Source of the DNA: Sciscionella sediminilitoris
GTDB taxonomy: Bacteria; Actinomycetota; Actinomycetes; Mycobacteriales; Pseudonocardiaceae
Assembly: GCF_000737195.2 (NCBI RefSeq)
Contig: NZ_JALM01000038.1
Coordinates: 1 to 64,000 of the forward strand
Direction of reading: 5' to 3'
DNA: 64,000 nt
A program made the position numbers and the translations under genes. Below, piece after piece: positions 19,944 through 27,878 of the stretch (positions are counted from its first letter, which is position 1; each line of letters opens with the position of its first letter). The notes beneath the pieces are model-generated. The model did no database searches. It was not told the origin of the DNA and worked only from the letters and a program-made list of their open reading frames with translations.

Positions 19944-21077
19944 CCCGAGCTCCGCGCGGATCGCGGCACCGTGCGCGTCCAGCTCCGGCACCGCGCCCGG
20001 CTGCCAATCCGGTCCGGTCCCCGGCGGACGGACGATGTCCACCGCGCCGTGCGGGGTGGACAGGCTCGCCCAGCGCGAGCGAGCGGACAGCTGGGGATGC
20101 GCGGCGAACGAGGCGAGATCGCGCATCAGGGCGTTCGCGATGCCCACCTCGTCGAGCAGGGCGACCACCCGCCCGGTGTCCAGTCCGGCGAGCGCGGCCT
20201 CGAGCACCTCGGTCAGTTCGGCATCGGCGCGCACCCGGTCGGTGTTGGCGGCGAACCGCGGATCCTCGGCCAGTCCCGGATCACCGAGCACTCGCTCGCA
20301 GAGCAGCCGCCATTCGCGCTGGTTCTGCACCCCGATGAACACGGTGCCGCCGTCGCCGACCCGGTAGGGCCCGTACGGGGAGATCGAGGCGTGCCGGGCG
20401 CCGTTGCGCGGCGGCGGGCTGCCCCCGTATCCGGCGAACAGGTGCGGGAACCCCATCCACTCGGCGAGCGCGTCGAGCATGGCGACCTCGAAGACCTCGC
20501 CCCGTCCGGTGCGCTCCCTGCGGAACAGGGCGGCGAGCCCCCCGGAATAGGCGTACATCCCGGCGGCGATATCGGCGACCGCGATCCCGGCCTTCGCGGG
20601 CGAGTCCTCGCTTCCGGTGATCGAGAGCAGCCCGGCCTCGCACTGGACGAGCAGGTCGTAGGCCTTCTTCGCGCGATAGGGCCCGTCCTGCCCGTAGCCG
20701 GAGATGGTGCACCCGACCAGCCGCGGGTACCGCTCCCGCAGGGTCTGCGCACCGAGGCCGAGCCGGTCCAGGGCTCCGGGGGCGAGATTGGCCAGGAACA
20801 CATCGGCCCGGTCGAGCAGCGCGTCGAGTACCGCGCGCTCCCCCGCGTCCTTGAGGTCGAGGCAGATCGATTCCTTGCCCCCGTTGAGCCACACGAAATG
20901 GCTGGACTGCCCGTGCACGGTGGTGTCGTAGGCGCGCGCGAAATCCCCGGTGTCCGGGCGCTCCACCTTGATCACCCGCGCGCCGAGGTCGGCCAGTTGC
21001 CTGCTCGCGAACGGGGCGGCGACGGCTTGTTCAAGCGCCACAACGCAAATCCCGTCCAACATGTCCTTCTCGAGCAC
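19932..21077 (-). CDS. CaiB/BaiF family III CoA-transferase
   Basis: A 381-residue CoA-transferase. It begins LDGICVVALEQAVAAPFASRQLADLGARVIKVERP, the family N-terminus, followed by LNGGKESICLDLK and the GALDRLGLG block near residue 100. Family III enzymes move CoA between acyl-CoA and carboxylic acids; the substrates here are unknown. It starts at a GTG at 21077 with GAAGGGAG upstream. It is divergent from an alcohol dehydrogenase at 21167, which may act in the same catabolic pathway, with repeated sequences between them. Confidence 0.87.
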   Translation of the reverse strand: MLEKDMLDGICVVALEQAVAAPFASRQLADLGARVIKVERPDTGDFARAYDTTVHGQSSHFVWLNGGKESICLDLKDAGERAVLDALLDRADVFLANLAPGALDRLGLGAQTLRERYPRLVGCTISGYGQDGPYRAKKAYDLLVQCEAGLLSITGSEDSPAKAGIAVADIAAGMYAYSGGLAALFRRERTGRGEVFEVAMLDALAEWMGFPHLFAGYGGSPPPRNGARHASISPYGPYRVGDGGTVFIGVQNQREWRLLCERVLGDPGLAEDPRFAANTDRVRADAELTEVLEAALAGLDTGRVVALLDEVGIANALMRDLASFAAHPQLSARSRWASLSTPHGAVDIVRPPGTGPDWQPGAVPELDAHGAAIRAELGLSR

Positions 21078-21100
21078 GCCGGAACTCCCTTCGCTGTGTC

Positions 21101-21144
21101 ATGATCAAGACTAATCGCGCTGTATCATCATCAAGCCAATCGCG
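21101..21144. promoter_or_regulatory. Repeated motif in a divergent promoter region
   Basis: An imperfect direct repeat lies between the CoA-transferase and dehydrogenase genes. TCAAG (21105-21109) followed by AATCGCG (21113-21119) recurs as TCAAG (21131-21135) and AATCGCG (21138-21144), 25-26 bp apart. The region is the only A/T-rich stretch between the two divergent genes. It could be a pair of regulator sites controlling both directions; no dedicated regulator gene is adjacent. Confidence 0.4.
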
Positions 21145-21166
21145 AGGGCGGCGAACAGGAGCACGC

Positions 21167-22252
21167 GTGGTACGAGCAGTCATCGCGACCGGTCTGGACC
21201 AGCCGGTGCACACCGAGGAGATCGTGGTCCCGGAGACCGGACCGCGGGAAGTGCGGGTGCGCATCGCCGCGGCCGGGGTGTGCCATTCGGACCTGTCGAT
21301 GCTCAACGGCACCTTCAAACCCGAATACCCGCTCGTGCTCGGGCACGAGGCCGCGGGGACCGTGCTCGAGACCGGTTCCGAGGTCTCCCGGGTGCGTTCC
21401 GGGGACCGAGTGGTGCTGAACTGGGCACCACCCTGCCGGAGCTGCTGGTTCTGCGTGAACGCCGAGCCGTGGCTGTGCGTGCGCAACGAGGGCGTCTCCA
21501 GCACGCCGTCCCGCGCCACCCTGCGCGACGGCACCGCGGTCACCAGCACCCTCGGCATCGGGGGCATGGCCGAGGAAGTGGTGCTCACCGAGGAGGCGGT
21601 CGTCCCGCTCGCCGAGGAGGTTCCCCTGGATGTCGCGGCGCTGCTCGGCTGTGCGGTGCTCACCGGGACCGGGGCGGTGCGCAACACCGCGCAGGTGCGC
21701 CCGGGCCAGTCGGTGGTGGTCGTCGGGCTCGGCGGGATCGGGCTGTCCACCATCGCGGGCGCGCGGATCGCGGGCGCGGCGCCGATCATCGCGGTGGACA
21801 TCGGCGAGGCCAAGCGGGACCTGGCCATGCGGATGGGCGCGACACACTTCCTGGACGGCTCCGGCAAATACGGCCGCGAGGTGCGGGCCATGACCGGTGG
21901 CCGGGGCGCCGATCACGCCTTCGAATGCGTCGGGCGCGCGGCCACGATCCGCTCCGCGTGGGGAGCGCTGCGCCGGGGCGGTACGGTCACCGTGGTCGGG
22001 GCCGGCCGCGCGGACGATCCGTTCAGCGTCAGCGCACTGGAGATCTACCACTTCGCGCGCACCATGGCGGTCTCGGTGTACGGCTCCGGCGATCCGGACC
22101 GCGACATCCCGCTGCTCGTGGAACAGATCCGGGCCGGGCGGCTCGACCTGGAACCGCTCGTCTCCCACCGGATCGGGCTCGAGGACGTGGAAGCGGCCTT
22201 CGACCGGATGCGCGAAGGAACCGGAGCCCGCTCCCTGATCACCCTGGACTAG
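21167..22252 (+). CDS. Zinc-dependent alcohol dehydrogenase (MDR family)
   Basis: A 361-residue medium-chain dehydrogenase. The catalytic zinc region has CHSD near residue 40 and GHEAAG near 63. The structural zinc lobe has four cysteines in PPCRSCWFCVNAEPWLC, and the Rossmann motif is GLGGIG near 187. The class resembles S-(hydroxymethyl)mycothiol/NDMA-dependent alcohol dehydrogenases; the substrate is not determined. It starts at a GTG at 21167 after ACAGGAG; the upstream 22 codons of open frame overlap the divergent promoter. Its TAG overlaps the convergent stop at the palindrome CTAG (22249-22252). Confidence 0.88.
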   Translation: MVRAVIATGLDQPVHTEEIVVPETGPREVRVRIAAAGVCHSDLSMLNGTFKPEYPLVLGHEAAGTVLETGSEVSRVRSGDRVVLNWAPPCRSCWFCVNAEPWLCVRNEGVSSTPSRATLRDGTAVTSTLGIGGMAEEVVLTEEAVVPLAEEVPLDVAALLGCAVLTGTGAVRNTAQVRPGQSVVVVGLGGIGLSTIAGARIAGAAPIIAVDIGEAKRDLAMRMGATHFLDGSGKYGREVRAMTGGRGADHAFECVGRAATIRSAWGALRRGGTVTVVGAGRADDPFSVSALEIYHFARTMAVSVYGSGDPDRDIPLLVEQIRAGRLDLEPLVSHRIGLEDVEAAFDRMREGTGARSLITLD

Positions 22253-23187
22253 CGGCGCCAGCCGAAGTGTTCGGCCACTGACTCGTCCTCCTCCCACCAC
22301 GGGCGCACCCGCCCTTCGGCGACGCGCTGTTCGGGTTCGAGCGCGTCCAGTTCGGCGTCGATCGCCTCGGTGTCCGCGCGGTCCCTGCGGCGCAGCTGTT
22401 GCAGCGAAAGCAGCAGGAACGGCAGCCCGGCGAGGTCGCCGAGAAACCACAACAGCCCGGCCCCGGTGACCTGGTCCATCCGCAGGCTGATGCCCCAGTC
22501 CCGGCCGAGCGCGGTGTAGTACTCCTCCGCGACCAGGCCGGGCATGGTGATCATGGCCAGCGGCACGATCGCGTCCAGGATGATGTCGGCGAAGGTCAAC
22601 CAGGTGGTGATGTACTGCGCGTACGGTTTGGGCACCGGATCGCGCTGCAGCCGGGTCCAGAAGTAGTGGAATCCACCGGCGAGCAAGGCAAACCGGGTGA
22701 GCTCGGCGATCACGCTGTCGGTGAGGCTCGCCGCGTACCACCCGGTCGCGTACAGCGCGATCGGCAGGCCGAGCAGCACGAGCAGCCCGACGATCGGATG
22801 GGTGATCAGCTCGGTCAGGCGGTGGTGCAGCACCGTGCTCCCGATCCGCCGCCCCGCCGGGCTCGCGGTGTCCCGGGCGAGGGTCAGCGGCAGTCCGTGC
22901 GCGAACAGCTGCGGGACGATCATCAGCAGGCCCACGATCTGCAGTGCCCGCGCGGAGAACAGCACCCGGTCGTACACGGCGATCGCGGAGAGCGTGACGA
23001 GCGCGTAGACCAGCAGTCCGAGGAAAAACCACAGGGTGCGCGAGCCGGGCCAGCGTGCTCCGCCGCGCCGGTAGCGGCGCACCCGCAGCAGGTACCAACC
23101 GCCGAGCAGCAGGATCAGCGCGATCGGCACCGGGTCGAACTGCCAGGAGCTCAGCGCCCCGGCGAAGGTCAGGGGTGGTGGCTGCAC
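22249..23187 (-). CDS. Cytochrome c oxidase assembly protein, CtaG (caa3) family
   Basis: A 312-residue integral membrane protein with about seven hydrophobic segments and the conserved MIVPQLFAHGLPLTLARD block near residue 90, characteristic of the caa3_CtaG family. Members are thought to help insert copper into cytochrome oxidase or act in copper handling. The C-terminus is a soluble acidic tail (about 270-312). It starts at a GTG at 23187 with only a weak GGTGG site. No oxidase genes are nearby. Confidence 0.85.
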   Translation of the reverse strand: MQPPPLTFAGALSSWQFDPVPIALILLLGGWYLLRVRRYRRGGARWPGSRTLWFFLGLLVYALVTLSAIAVYDRVLFSARALQIVGLLMIVPQLFAHGLPLTLARDTASPAGRRIGSTVLHHRLTELITHPIVGLLVLLGLPIALYATGWYAASLTDSVIAELTRFALLAGGFHYFWTRLQRDPVPKPYAQYITTWLTFADIILDAIVPLAMITMPGLVAEEYYTALGRDWGISLRMDQVTGAGLLWFLGDLAGLPFLLLSLQQLRRRDRADTEAIDAELDALEPEQRVAEGRVRPWWEEDESVAEHFGWRR

Positions 23188-23231
23188 GCCACCACCCTAA
23201 CTGAGCCATTCAGATATGCGCATAAGTGCAC

Positions 23232-23708
23232 TCATGCGTTCTGGAGCTCCGCGAGCAGCGTGTCCAGGGCCCGGTGCGACTGTCCCGCCCCGTCCTCCAT
23301 GCCGGACCGCAGCATCCCGTCCCGTTGCTCGGTGGTCTCGAACTTCGCGGTGGTCCGCAGCGTGGTCCGGCCGCCGGAGCCGATGAGTTCGAGCGTGTTC
23401 ACACACGGCGAGCCGAGATGAGCCATCGGCTCGTACTCGAAAGTCTGCACGATCTTCTCGTCCGGCACGATCTCCAGGAACTCACCCCGGAAGGGGTGCT
23501 CCTCGCCGTCCGCGTGCTCCACGAACCGGTATTTCCCGCCGACCCGGAAGTCGATTTCCACATCGAGCGGGTTACCCCTTCCCCACCACCGTTCGAGGTA
23601 TTCCGCCTTGCTGTGCGCGGCGAACACCAGCGCGGGCGGGGCGTCGAATTCGCGGACCAGCAGGATCTCCGTGTCCGATGGGGTGCTCACGACCAGCTTG
23701 TCATCCAT
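23232..23708 (-). CDS. SRPBCC family protein (AHSA1-like)
   Basis: A 158-residue START/Bet v 1-like fold protein of the Aha1 C-terminal family. It has the typical VREFDAPPALVFAAHS and YLERWWGRG N-terminal blocks and RGEFLEIVPDEKIVQTFEYE in the middle. It binds an unknown hydrophobic ligand. It overlaps the ArsR gene by 8 nt, a very common pairing in actinobacteria in which the ArsR protein regulates the SRPBCC gene. Confidence 0.85.
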   Translation of the reverse strand: MDDKLVVSTPSDTEILLVREFDAPPALVFAAHSKAEYLERWWGRGNPLDVEIDFRVGGKYRFVEHADGEEHPFRGEFLEIVPDEKIVQTFEYEPMAHLGSPCVNTLELIGSGGRTTLRTTAKFETTEQRDGMLRSGMEDGAGQSHRALDTLLAELQNA

Positions 23709-24033
23709 GGCCTTCTTCTTTCAGCTCGCGCAGGAGGTCGTCGAGGGCGTCGTAGCGTTCGCCCCAGAACCGGCGGTACTCCCCGGCCCACAGCGCGACC
23801 TCGCGCAGCGGTCCGGCCGCGAGCCTGCGTGGCCGGGCCTGTCCGGTCCGGCCACGGGTGATCAGGCCCGCGTTCTCCAGGATCTTGAGGTGTTTGGAGA
23901 TCGCCTGGGTGCTCATGGCGAACGGCTCGGCGAGCTCGTTCACCGTCGCCTCGCCATCCCGTAGCCGGGCGAGGATCGCCCTTCTGGTCGGGTCGGCGAG
24001 TGCCGCGAACACCGCACTCAGATCGTCCTGCAT
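23701..24033 (-). CDS. ArsR-family transcriptional regulator
   Basis: A 110-residue winged-helix repressor. FAALADPTRRAILARL and the recognition helix region MSTQAISKHLKILENAGLI are canonical, and no metal-binding CVC motif is present, so the ligand is probably not a metal. It is the first gene of the ArsR-SRPBCC operon. A clear promoter and an inverted repeat sit just upstream (24053-24098), suggesting autorepression. Confidence 0.88.
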   Translation of the reverse strand: MQDDLSAVFAALADPTRRAILARLRDGEATVNELAEPFAMSTQAISKHLKILENAGLITRGRTGQARPRRLAAGPLREVALWAGEYRRFWGERYDALDDLLRELKEEGHG

Positions 24034-24052
24034 TGATTTTCAACCTTCCGGT

Positions 24053-24098
24053 TTATCAACCGATAAGTTGAGTATAGGGCGTGCGCCCGGCGCGTCAA
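24053..24098 (-). promoter_or_regulatory. Sigma-70-type promoter and operator of the ArsR operon
   Basis: On the minus strand TTGACG (24098-24093) and TATACT (24076-24071) are separated by 16 bp, one of the best housekeeping-type promoters in the window. Five bases downstream lies the inverted repeat TTATC-N4-GATAA (24053-24066), where the transcript should begin. A protein bound there would block initiation, so this is the likely operator of the ArsR gene at 23701-24033. Confidence 0.65.
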
Positions 24099-24112
24099 GA
24101 GGTTCGTCCGGA

Positions 24113-24709
24113 TCACTGCTCGCCGAGTACTCCGGCCAGCACCCTGGCCCATTGCCGCACGATCGGCCGCCGCCGGGCACTGTCGTCGCCGAGCACCGTG
24201 GCCAGCCCGAACCCGCGGGCCATGTCGAGGGTGCCCTGGATGGTCTCGCGCACTCCCGGCTTGCGCTCATCGGCGCGCAGCAGCTCGACCGCGACGTGGT
24301 GGATGGCGCGCCCGAGCCGGGCCTCGAGCGGCTGCACCCTGGCGTGCAGCGAGGGATCGGCGGAGGCGGCGACCCAGACCTGCAGCGCGGCCCGGAAATA
24401 GGGGCCGACGTAGATGTCCACGAGCATGTTCACCACGGCCTCGACCCGGGTGAGCCCGTGCTCGGGCAGCGTGGCCGCCCGCGCCCTGTTCTCGATGAGC
24501 TGGGTCTCGGTGGCGAACTCCAGCGCCCCGGCGATGAGATCCTCCCGGGTCGGGAAGTGATGCTGCGCCGCGCCCCGCGACACCCCGGCGGCGCGGGCCA
24601 CGATGGCCACCGTGGTCCCGCTCCAGCCTTTCTCGGCAAGGCAGTCCACGGCGGCCTCGAGCAACCGCAGCCGGGTCGCCTTGCTCCGTTCCTGTTGCGG
24701 GGCCGTCAT
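24113..24709 (-). CDS. TetR-family transcriptional regulator
   Basis: A 198-residue TetR-type repressor with an N-terminal HTH: LLEAAVDCLAEKGWSGTTV and AAGVSRGAAQHHFPTREDLI (about residues 15-60). The C-terminal effector domain is unassigned. Its ATG at 24709 lies two bases after the acyl-CoA dehydrogenase stop, so it is the last gene of the 33.1-24.1 kb catabolic operon and probably regulates it. The long upstream open frame overlapping the dehydrogenase is not coding. Confidence 0.85.
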   Translation of the reverse strand: MTAPQQERSKATRLRLLEAAVDCLAEKGWSGTTVAIVARAAGVSRGAAQHHFPTREDLIAGALEFATETQLIENRARAATLPEHGLTRVEAVVNMLVDIYVGPYFRAALQVWVAASADPSLHARVQPLEARLGRAIHHVAVELLRADERKPGVRETIQGTLDMARGFGLATVLGDDSARRRPIVRQWARVLAGVLGEQ

Positions 24710-24711
24710 GA

Positions 24712-25881
24712 TCAGTACGACTTCGGCAGCCCGAGGGTGTGTTCGGAGACGAAGTTGAGCACCATCTCCCTGCTGATCGGCGCGATCCTGGCCAGCCGGG
24801 AACTCGCGAGCATCGCCCCGAGCCCGTACTCGACGGTCAGTCCGTTCCCGCCGAGGGTCTGCACGGCGGATTCCACGGTTTTCACGTTCATCTCGGCGGC
24901 GGCGTACTTGGCCATGTTCGCCGCCTCGCCCGCACCCATGTCGTCGCCCGCGTCGTAGAGCGCGGCGGCCTTCTGGGTCATCAGCTTGGCGAGTTCCATC
25001 TCGATCTTGCGCTCCGCGAGCGGGTGCGCCAGCGCCTGGTGCGCCCCGATCGGCACATCCCAGACCTTGCGGTTGTTCGCGTACTCCACGGCCTTGTCCA
25101 GCGCGAGCCGCGCGGAGCCGATGGCCAGCGAGGCGGCCATGATCCGCTCCGGGTTGAGCCCGGCGAACAGGGCGGCGAGCGCGGCACTCCCCTCCCCGAT
25201 CAGTGCCTTCTTGGGCAGCCGCACCTCGTCGAGGAACAACTGGAACTGACTGTCCGCCATCACCATGTCCATCTCGATGCGGGTGGCGGTGAATCCGGGC
25301 GCGTCGGTCGGTACCGCGAACAGGGCGGGCCGCAGTTTCCCGGTCGCCTCGTCCGACATCCGCCCCACGATCAGTACCGCATCGGCGGCGTCCACACAGG
25401 AGATGAACACCTTCTGGCCGGTGAGCAGATAATCGTCGCCGTCCTTCTTGGCGATCGTGCGCAGTTTGTGGGAATTCGATCCGGCGTCGGGCTCGGTGAT
25501 CCCGAACGCCATCGAGAAGGTGCCGTCGGCGAATCCGGGAAGCCATTCGCTCTTCTGCTCATCGGTGCCGAACCGGCCGATGATCGTGGCGCAGATGGCC
25601 GGGGAGACCACCATCATCAGCTGCGGGCAGCCACCGGCGGCGAGTTCCTCGAGCACCGCGGCCAGATCACCGATGCCGCCGCCTCCCCCACCGTATTCCT
25701 CGGCGACGTTCACTCCGAGATAGCCGAGCTTTCCCGCGGCAGACCACAGTTCCTCGGTGTTCTGGTTGGCCCGTGCCTTCTCCAGGTAGTACTCCGGGCC
25801 GTAGCCCTTCACGAAATCGGCGACCGCCTTGCGCAGCGCGAGGCGTTCCTCCGATTCCTGGAAATTCGCGGTGGCATTCAT
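24712..25881 (-). CDS. Acyl-CoA dehydrogenase
   Basis: A 389-residue flavoprotein of the acyl-CoA dehydrogenase family, oxidising an acyl-CoA to the 2-enoyl-CoA. FAD-region motifs MAFGITEPDAGSNSHKL (near 130) and QTLGGNGLTVEYGLGAML near the C-terminus are intact. The position resembles citronellyl-CoA or isovaleryl-CoA dehydrogenases of terpene or leucine catabolism. The ATG at 25881 overlaps the carboxylase alpha stop (ATGA). A frame extension to 26019 is not used. Confidence 0.9.
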   Translation of the reverse strand: MNATANFQESEERLALRKAVADFVKGYGPEYYLEKARANQNTEELWSAAGKLGYLGVNVAEEYGGGGGGIGDLAAVLEELAAGGCPQLMMVVSPAICATIIGRFGTDEQKSEWLPGFADGTFSMAFGITEPDAGSNSHKLRTIAKKDGDDYLLTGQKVFISCVDAADAVLIVGRMSDEATGKLRPALFAVPTDAPGFTATRIEMDMVMADSQFQLFLDEVRLPKKALIGEGSAALAALFAGLNPERIMAASLAIGSARLALDKAVEYANNRKVWDVPIGAHQALAHPLAERKIEMELAKLMTQKAAALYDAGDDMGAGEAANMAKYAAAEMNVKTVESAVQTLGGNGLTVEYGLGAMLASSRLARIAPISREMVLNFVSEHTLGLPKSY

Positions 25882-27878
25882 TCCGATTCTCCTTCCGGCA
25901 CGACTACGGCGAGCGTCATTCCCACGTCGACCTGATCCCCTTCGCTGACCCGCAGCTCGGCGACGGTCCCGTCGTGCGGGGCGCGGATCTGGTGCTGCAT
26001 CTTCATCGCCTCGAGCCACAGCAAGGGATCACCCGCCTTCACTTTGTCCGAAGTGGACACCGCGAGGCGCACCACGGTTCCCGGCGTCTCGGCCAGCAGC
26101 GAACCGGGCAGCAGATCGGTGCCGGGCTCGGTGAACCGCGGCACCGGGGTGAGCGAGACCGAGCCGAGTGCGGAATCCACCCCGAGCAGTCCGGGATCAT
26201 CCTGTTCACCGCTGTGCTGTCCGGGGAATCGGCCGATCCGGAACACGGTGCGCAGCCCGGAGATCTCCAGCACCACTTCGGTTTCGCTTGCCGAGCAGAG
26301 CCGCACCTGATCGTACCCTTCGGCGCGCAGGCCGGACCGGGTCAGCTGATAGCCGACCTCGTATTCGGTGTCGCCGTACCGGTAGACGCGGTGTTGCGGA
26401 ACCGAGGGCACATTGCGCCAGCCGCTCGGCAGCGCGCCGAGCACCAGGTCGGCCGAGCGCTGCGCCGCGGCCTCGGCGAGCGCGGCGGCCAGAGCCGCGT
26501 GACGCACGGTCTCGGGCGTGGCCAGCGGGGCGTTGACCTCGTGTGTGCCCAGGAACGCGGTGTCGGTCTCCCCGGCGAGGAAATCCGGATCGCGGAGTAC
26601 CCGGACCAACTGATCGCGGTTGGTGCGCAGGCCGTGGATACTCGCCCGCGCGCAGGCGTTCGCCAGCCTGCGCGCGGCCTCGGTGCGATTCGGCGCCCGG
26701 CAGATCAGCTTCGCGAGCATCGGGTCGTAGTGCACCCCGACGACCGACCCCGCGCGTACCCCGGCGTCCAGCCGCAGACCCTGATTGGGCGGAACCGCGA
26801 ACTCGCTGTCCACCCCGGGGATCGTGAAGGCGTGCAGGGTGCCCGACTGCGGCGCGTAGTCCGCGGCCGGGTCCTCGGCGTAGAGCCGGACCTCGATGGC
26901 GTGCCCGCGGATCGGCGGCGGTTCGGGGCCCAGCCGCGCGCCCTCGGCGATCCGCAGCTGCCAGTCGACCAGATCGAGACCGGTGACGCATTCGGTGACC
27001 GGGTGCTCGACCTGCAGCCGGGTGTTCATCTCCAGGAAGTAGAACCGGCCCTGGTCGTCGGCGAGAAATTCCACGGTGCCCGCGCCCACGTAGCCGATCG
27101 CCTCGGCGGCCGCGCGGGCCGCGGCGCACAGTCGTTCGCGCATTCCCTCGGTCCGCTCCACCAGCGGGGAGGGCGCTTCCTCGAGTACTTTCTGGTGCCT
27201 GCGCTGGATGGAGCATTCCCGTTCGCCGAGCGCGAGCACCGTGCCGTGGCCGTCCGCGAGCACCTGGACCTCGATGTGCCGCCCGTTCTCCAGGTACGGC
27301 TCGCAGAACACGGTGCCGTCCCCGAAGGCGGATTCGGCCTCGGTCCGGGCCAGCGCGATCGCCTCGGCGAGGCCCGCCCGATCCCGCACCACGCGCATTC
27401 CGCGCCCGCCGCCTCCGGCGGAAGCCTTGACCAGCAAGGGGAAATCCGTCTCGGTGGCCTGTTCCGGATCGAGCTCGGTCAGTACCGGCACCCCGGCCTC
27501 GGCCATGATCCGCTTGGCTTCGACCTTCGAGCCCATCGCGGCGATCGCCTCGGCGTCCGGCCCGATCCAGCACAGCCCGGCGTCGGCGACCGCGGCCGCG
27601 AATTCCGCGTTCTCCGAAAGGAAACCGTATCCGGGATGGACCGCGTCCGCCCCGGCCGCGCGGGCCGCCTCCAGCAACAGGTCCGCGCGCAGATAGGTCT
27701 GCGCGGCCGAGGATCCGGGCAGCCGCACGGCGACGTCCGCCTCGGTGGCGTGCGGTGCCTCGGCGTCGGCATCGGAATAGACGGCGACGGTGCCGATGCC
27801 GAGTTTGGCGCAGCTGGCGAACACCCGGCGGGCGATCTCCCCGCGGTTGGCGACAAGAACCTTTCCCAGCATGGTCAT
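25878..27878 (-). CDS. Acyl-CoA carboxylase alpha subunit (biotin carboxylase + BCCP)
   Basis: A 666-residue biotin-dependent carboxylase subunit. The biotin carboxylase part (about 1-445) begins KVLVANRGEIARRVF and has the ATP-grasp GGGGRGMRVV loop near 165 and the active-site EMNTRLQVEHPVTE block near 285. The C-terminal carrier domain (about 595-665) carries the biotinyl lysine in EAMKM. It carboxylates biotin for transfer by the beta subunit encoded directly upstream. The start (27878) overlaps the beta-subunit stop by ATGA. The substrate is probably a branched enoyl- or methylcrotonyl/geranyl-type CoA, by context. Confidence 0.93.
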   Translation of the reverse strand: MTMLGKVLVANRGEIARRVFASCAKLGIGTVAVYSDADAEAPHATEADVAVRLPGSSAAQTYLRADLLLEAARAAGADAVHPGYGFLSENAEFAAAVADAGLCWIGPDAEAIAAMGSKVEAKRIMAEAGVPVLTELDPEQATETDFPLLVKASAGGGGRGMRVVRDRAGLAEAIALARTEAESAFGDGTVFCEPYLENGRHIEVQVLADGHGTVLALGERECSIQRRHQKVLEEAPSPLVERTEGMRERLCAAARAAAEAIGYVGAGTVEFLADDQGRFYFLEMNTRLQVEHPVTECVTGLDLVDWQLRIAEGARLGPEPPPIRGHAIEVRLYAEDPAADYAPQSGTLHAFTIPGVDSEFAVPPNQGLRLDAGVRAGSVVGVHYDPMLAKLICRAPNRTEAARRLANACARASIHGLRTNRDQLVRVLRDPDFLAGETDTAFLGTHEVNAPLATPETVRHAALAAALAEAAAQRSADLVLGALPSGWRNVPSVPQHRVYRYGDTEYEVGYQLTRSGLRAEGYDQVRLCSASETEVVLEISGLRTVFRIGRFPGQHSGEQDDPGLLGVDSALGSVSLTPVPRFTEPGTDLLPGSLLAETPGTVVRLAVSTSDKVKAGDPLLWLEAMKMQHQIRAPHDGTVAELRVSEGDQVDVGMTLAVVVPEGESE

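Noticed and set aside
24710-25546. Extension of the TetR frame upstream of 24709
   Set aside because: That part overlaps the acyl-CoA dehydrogenase in another frame; the TetR HTH starts properly after the ATG at 24709.
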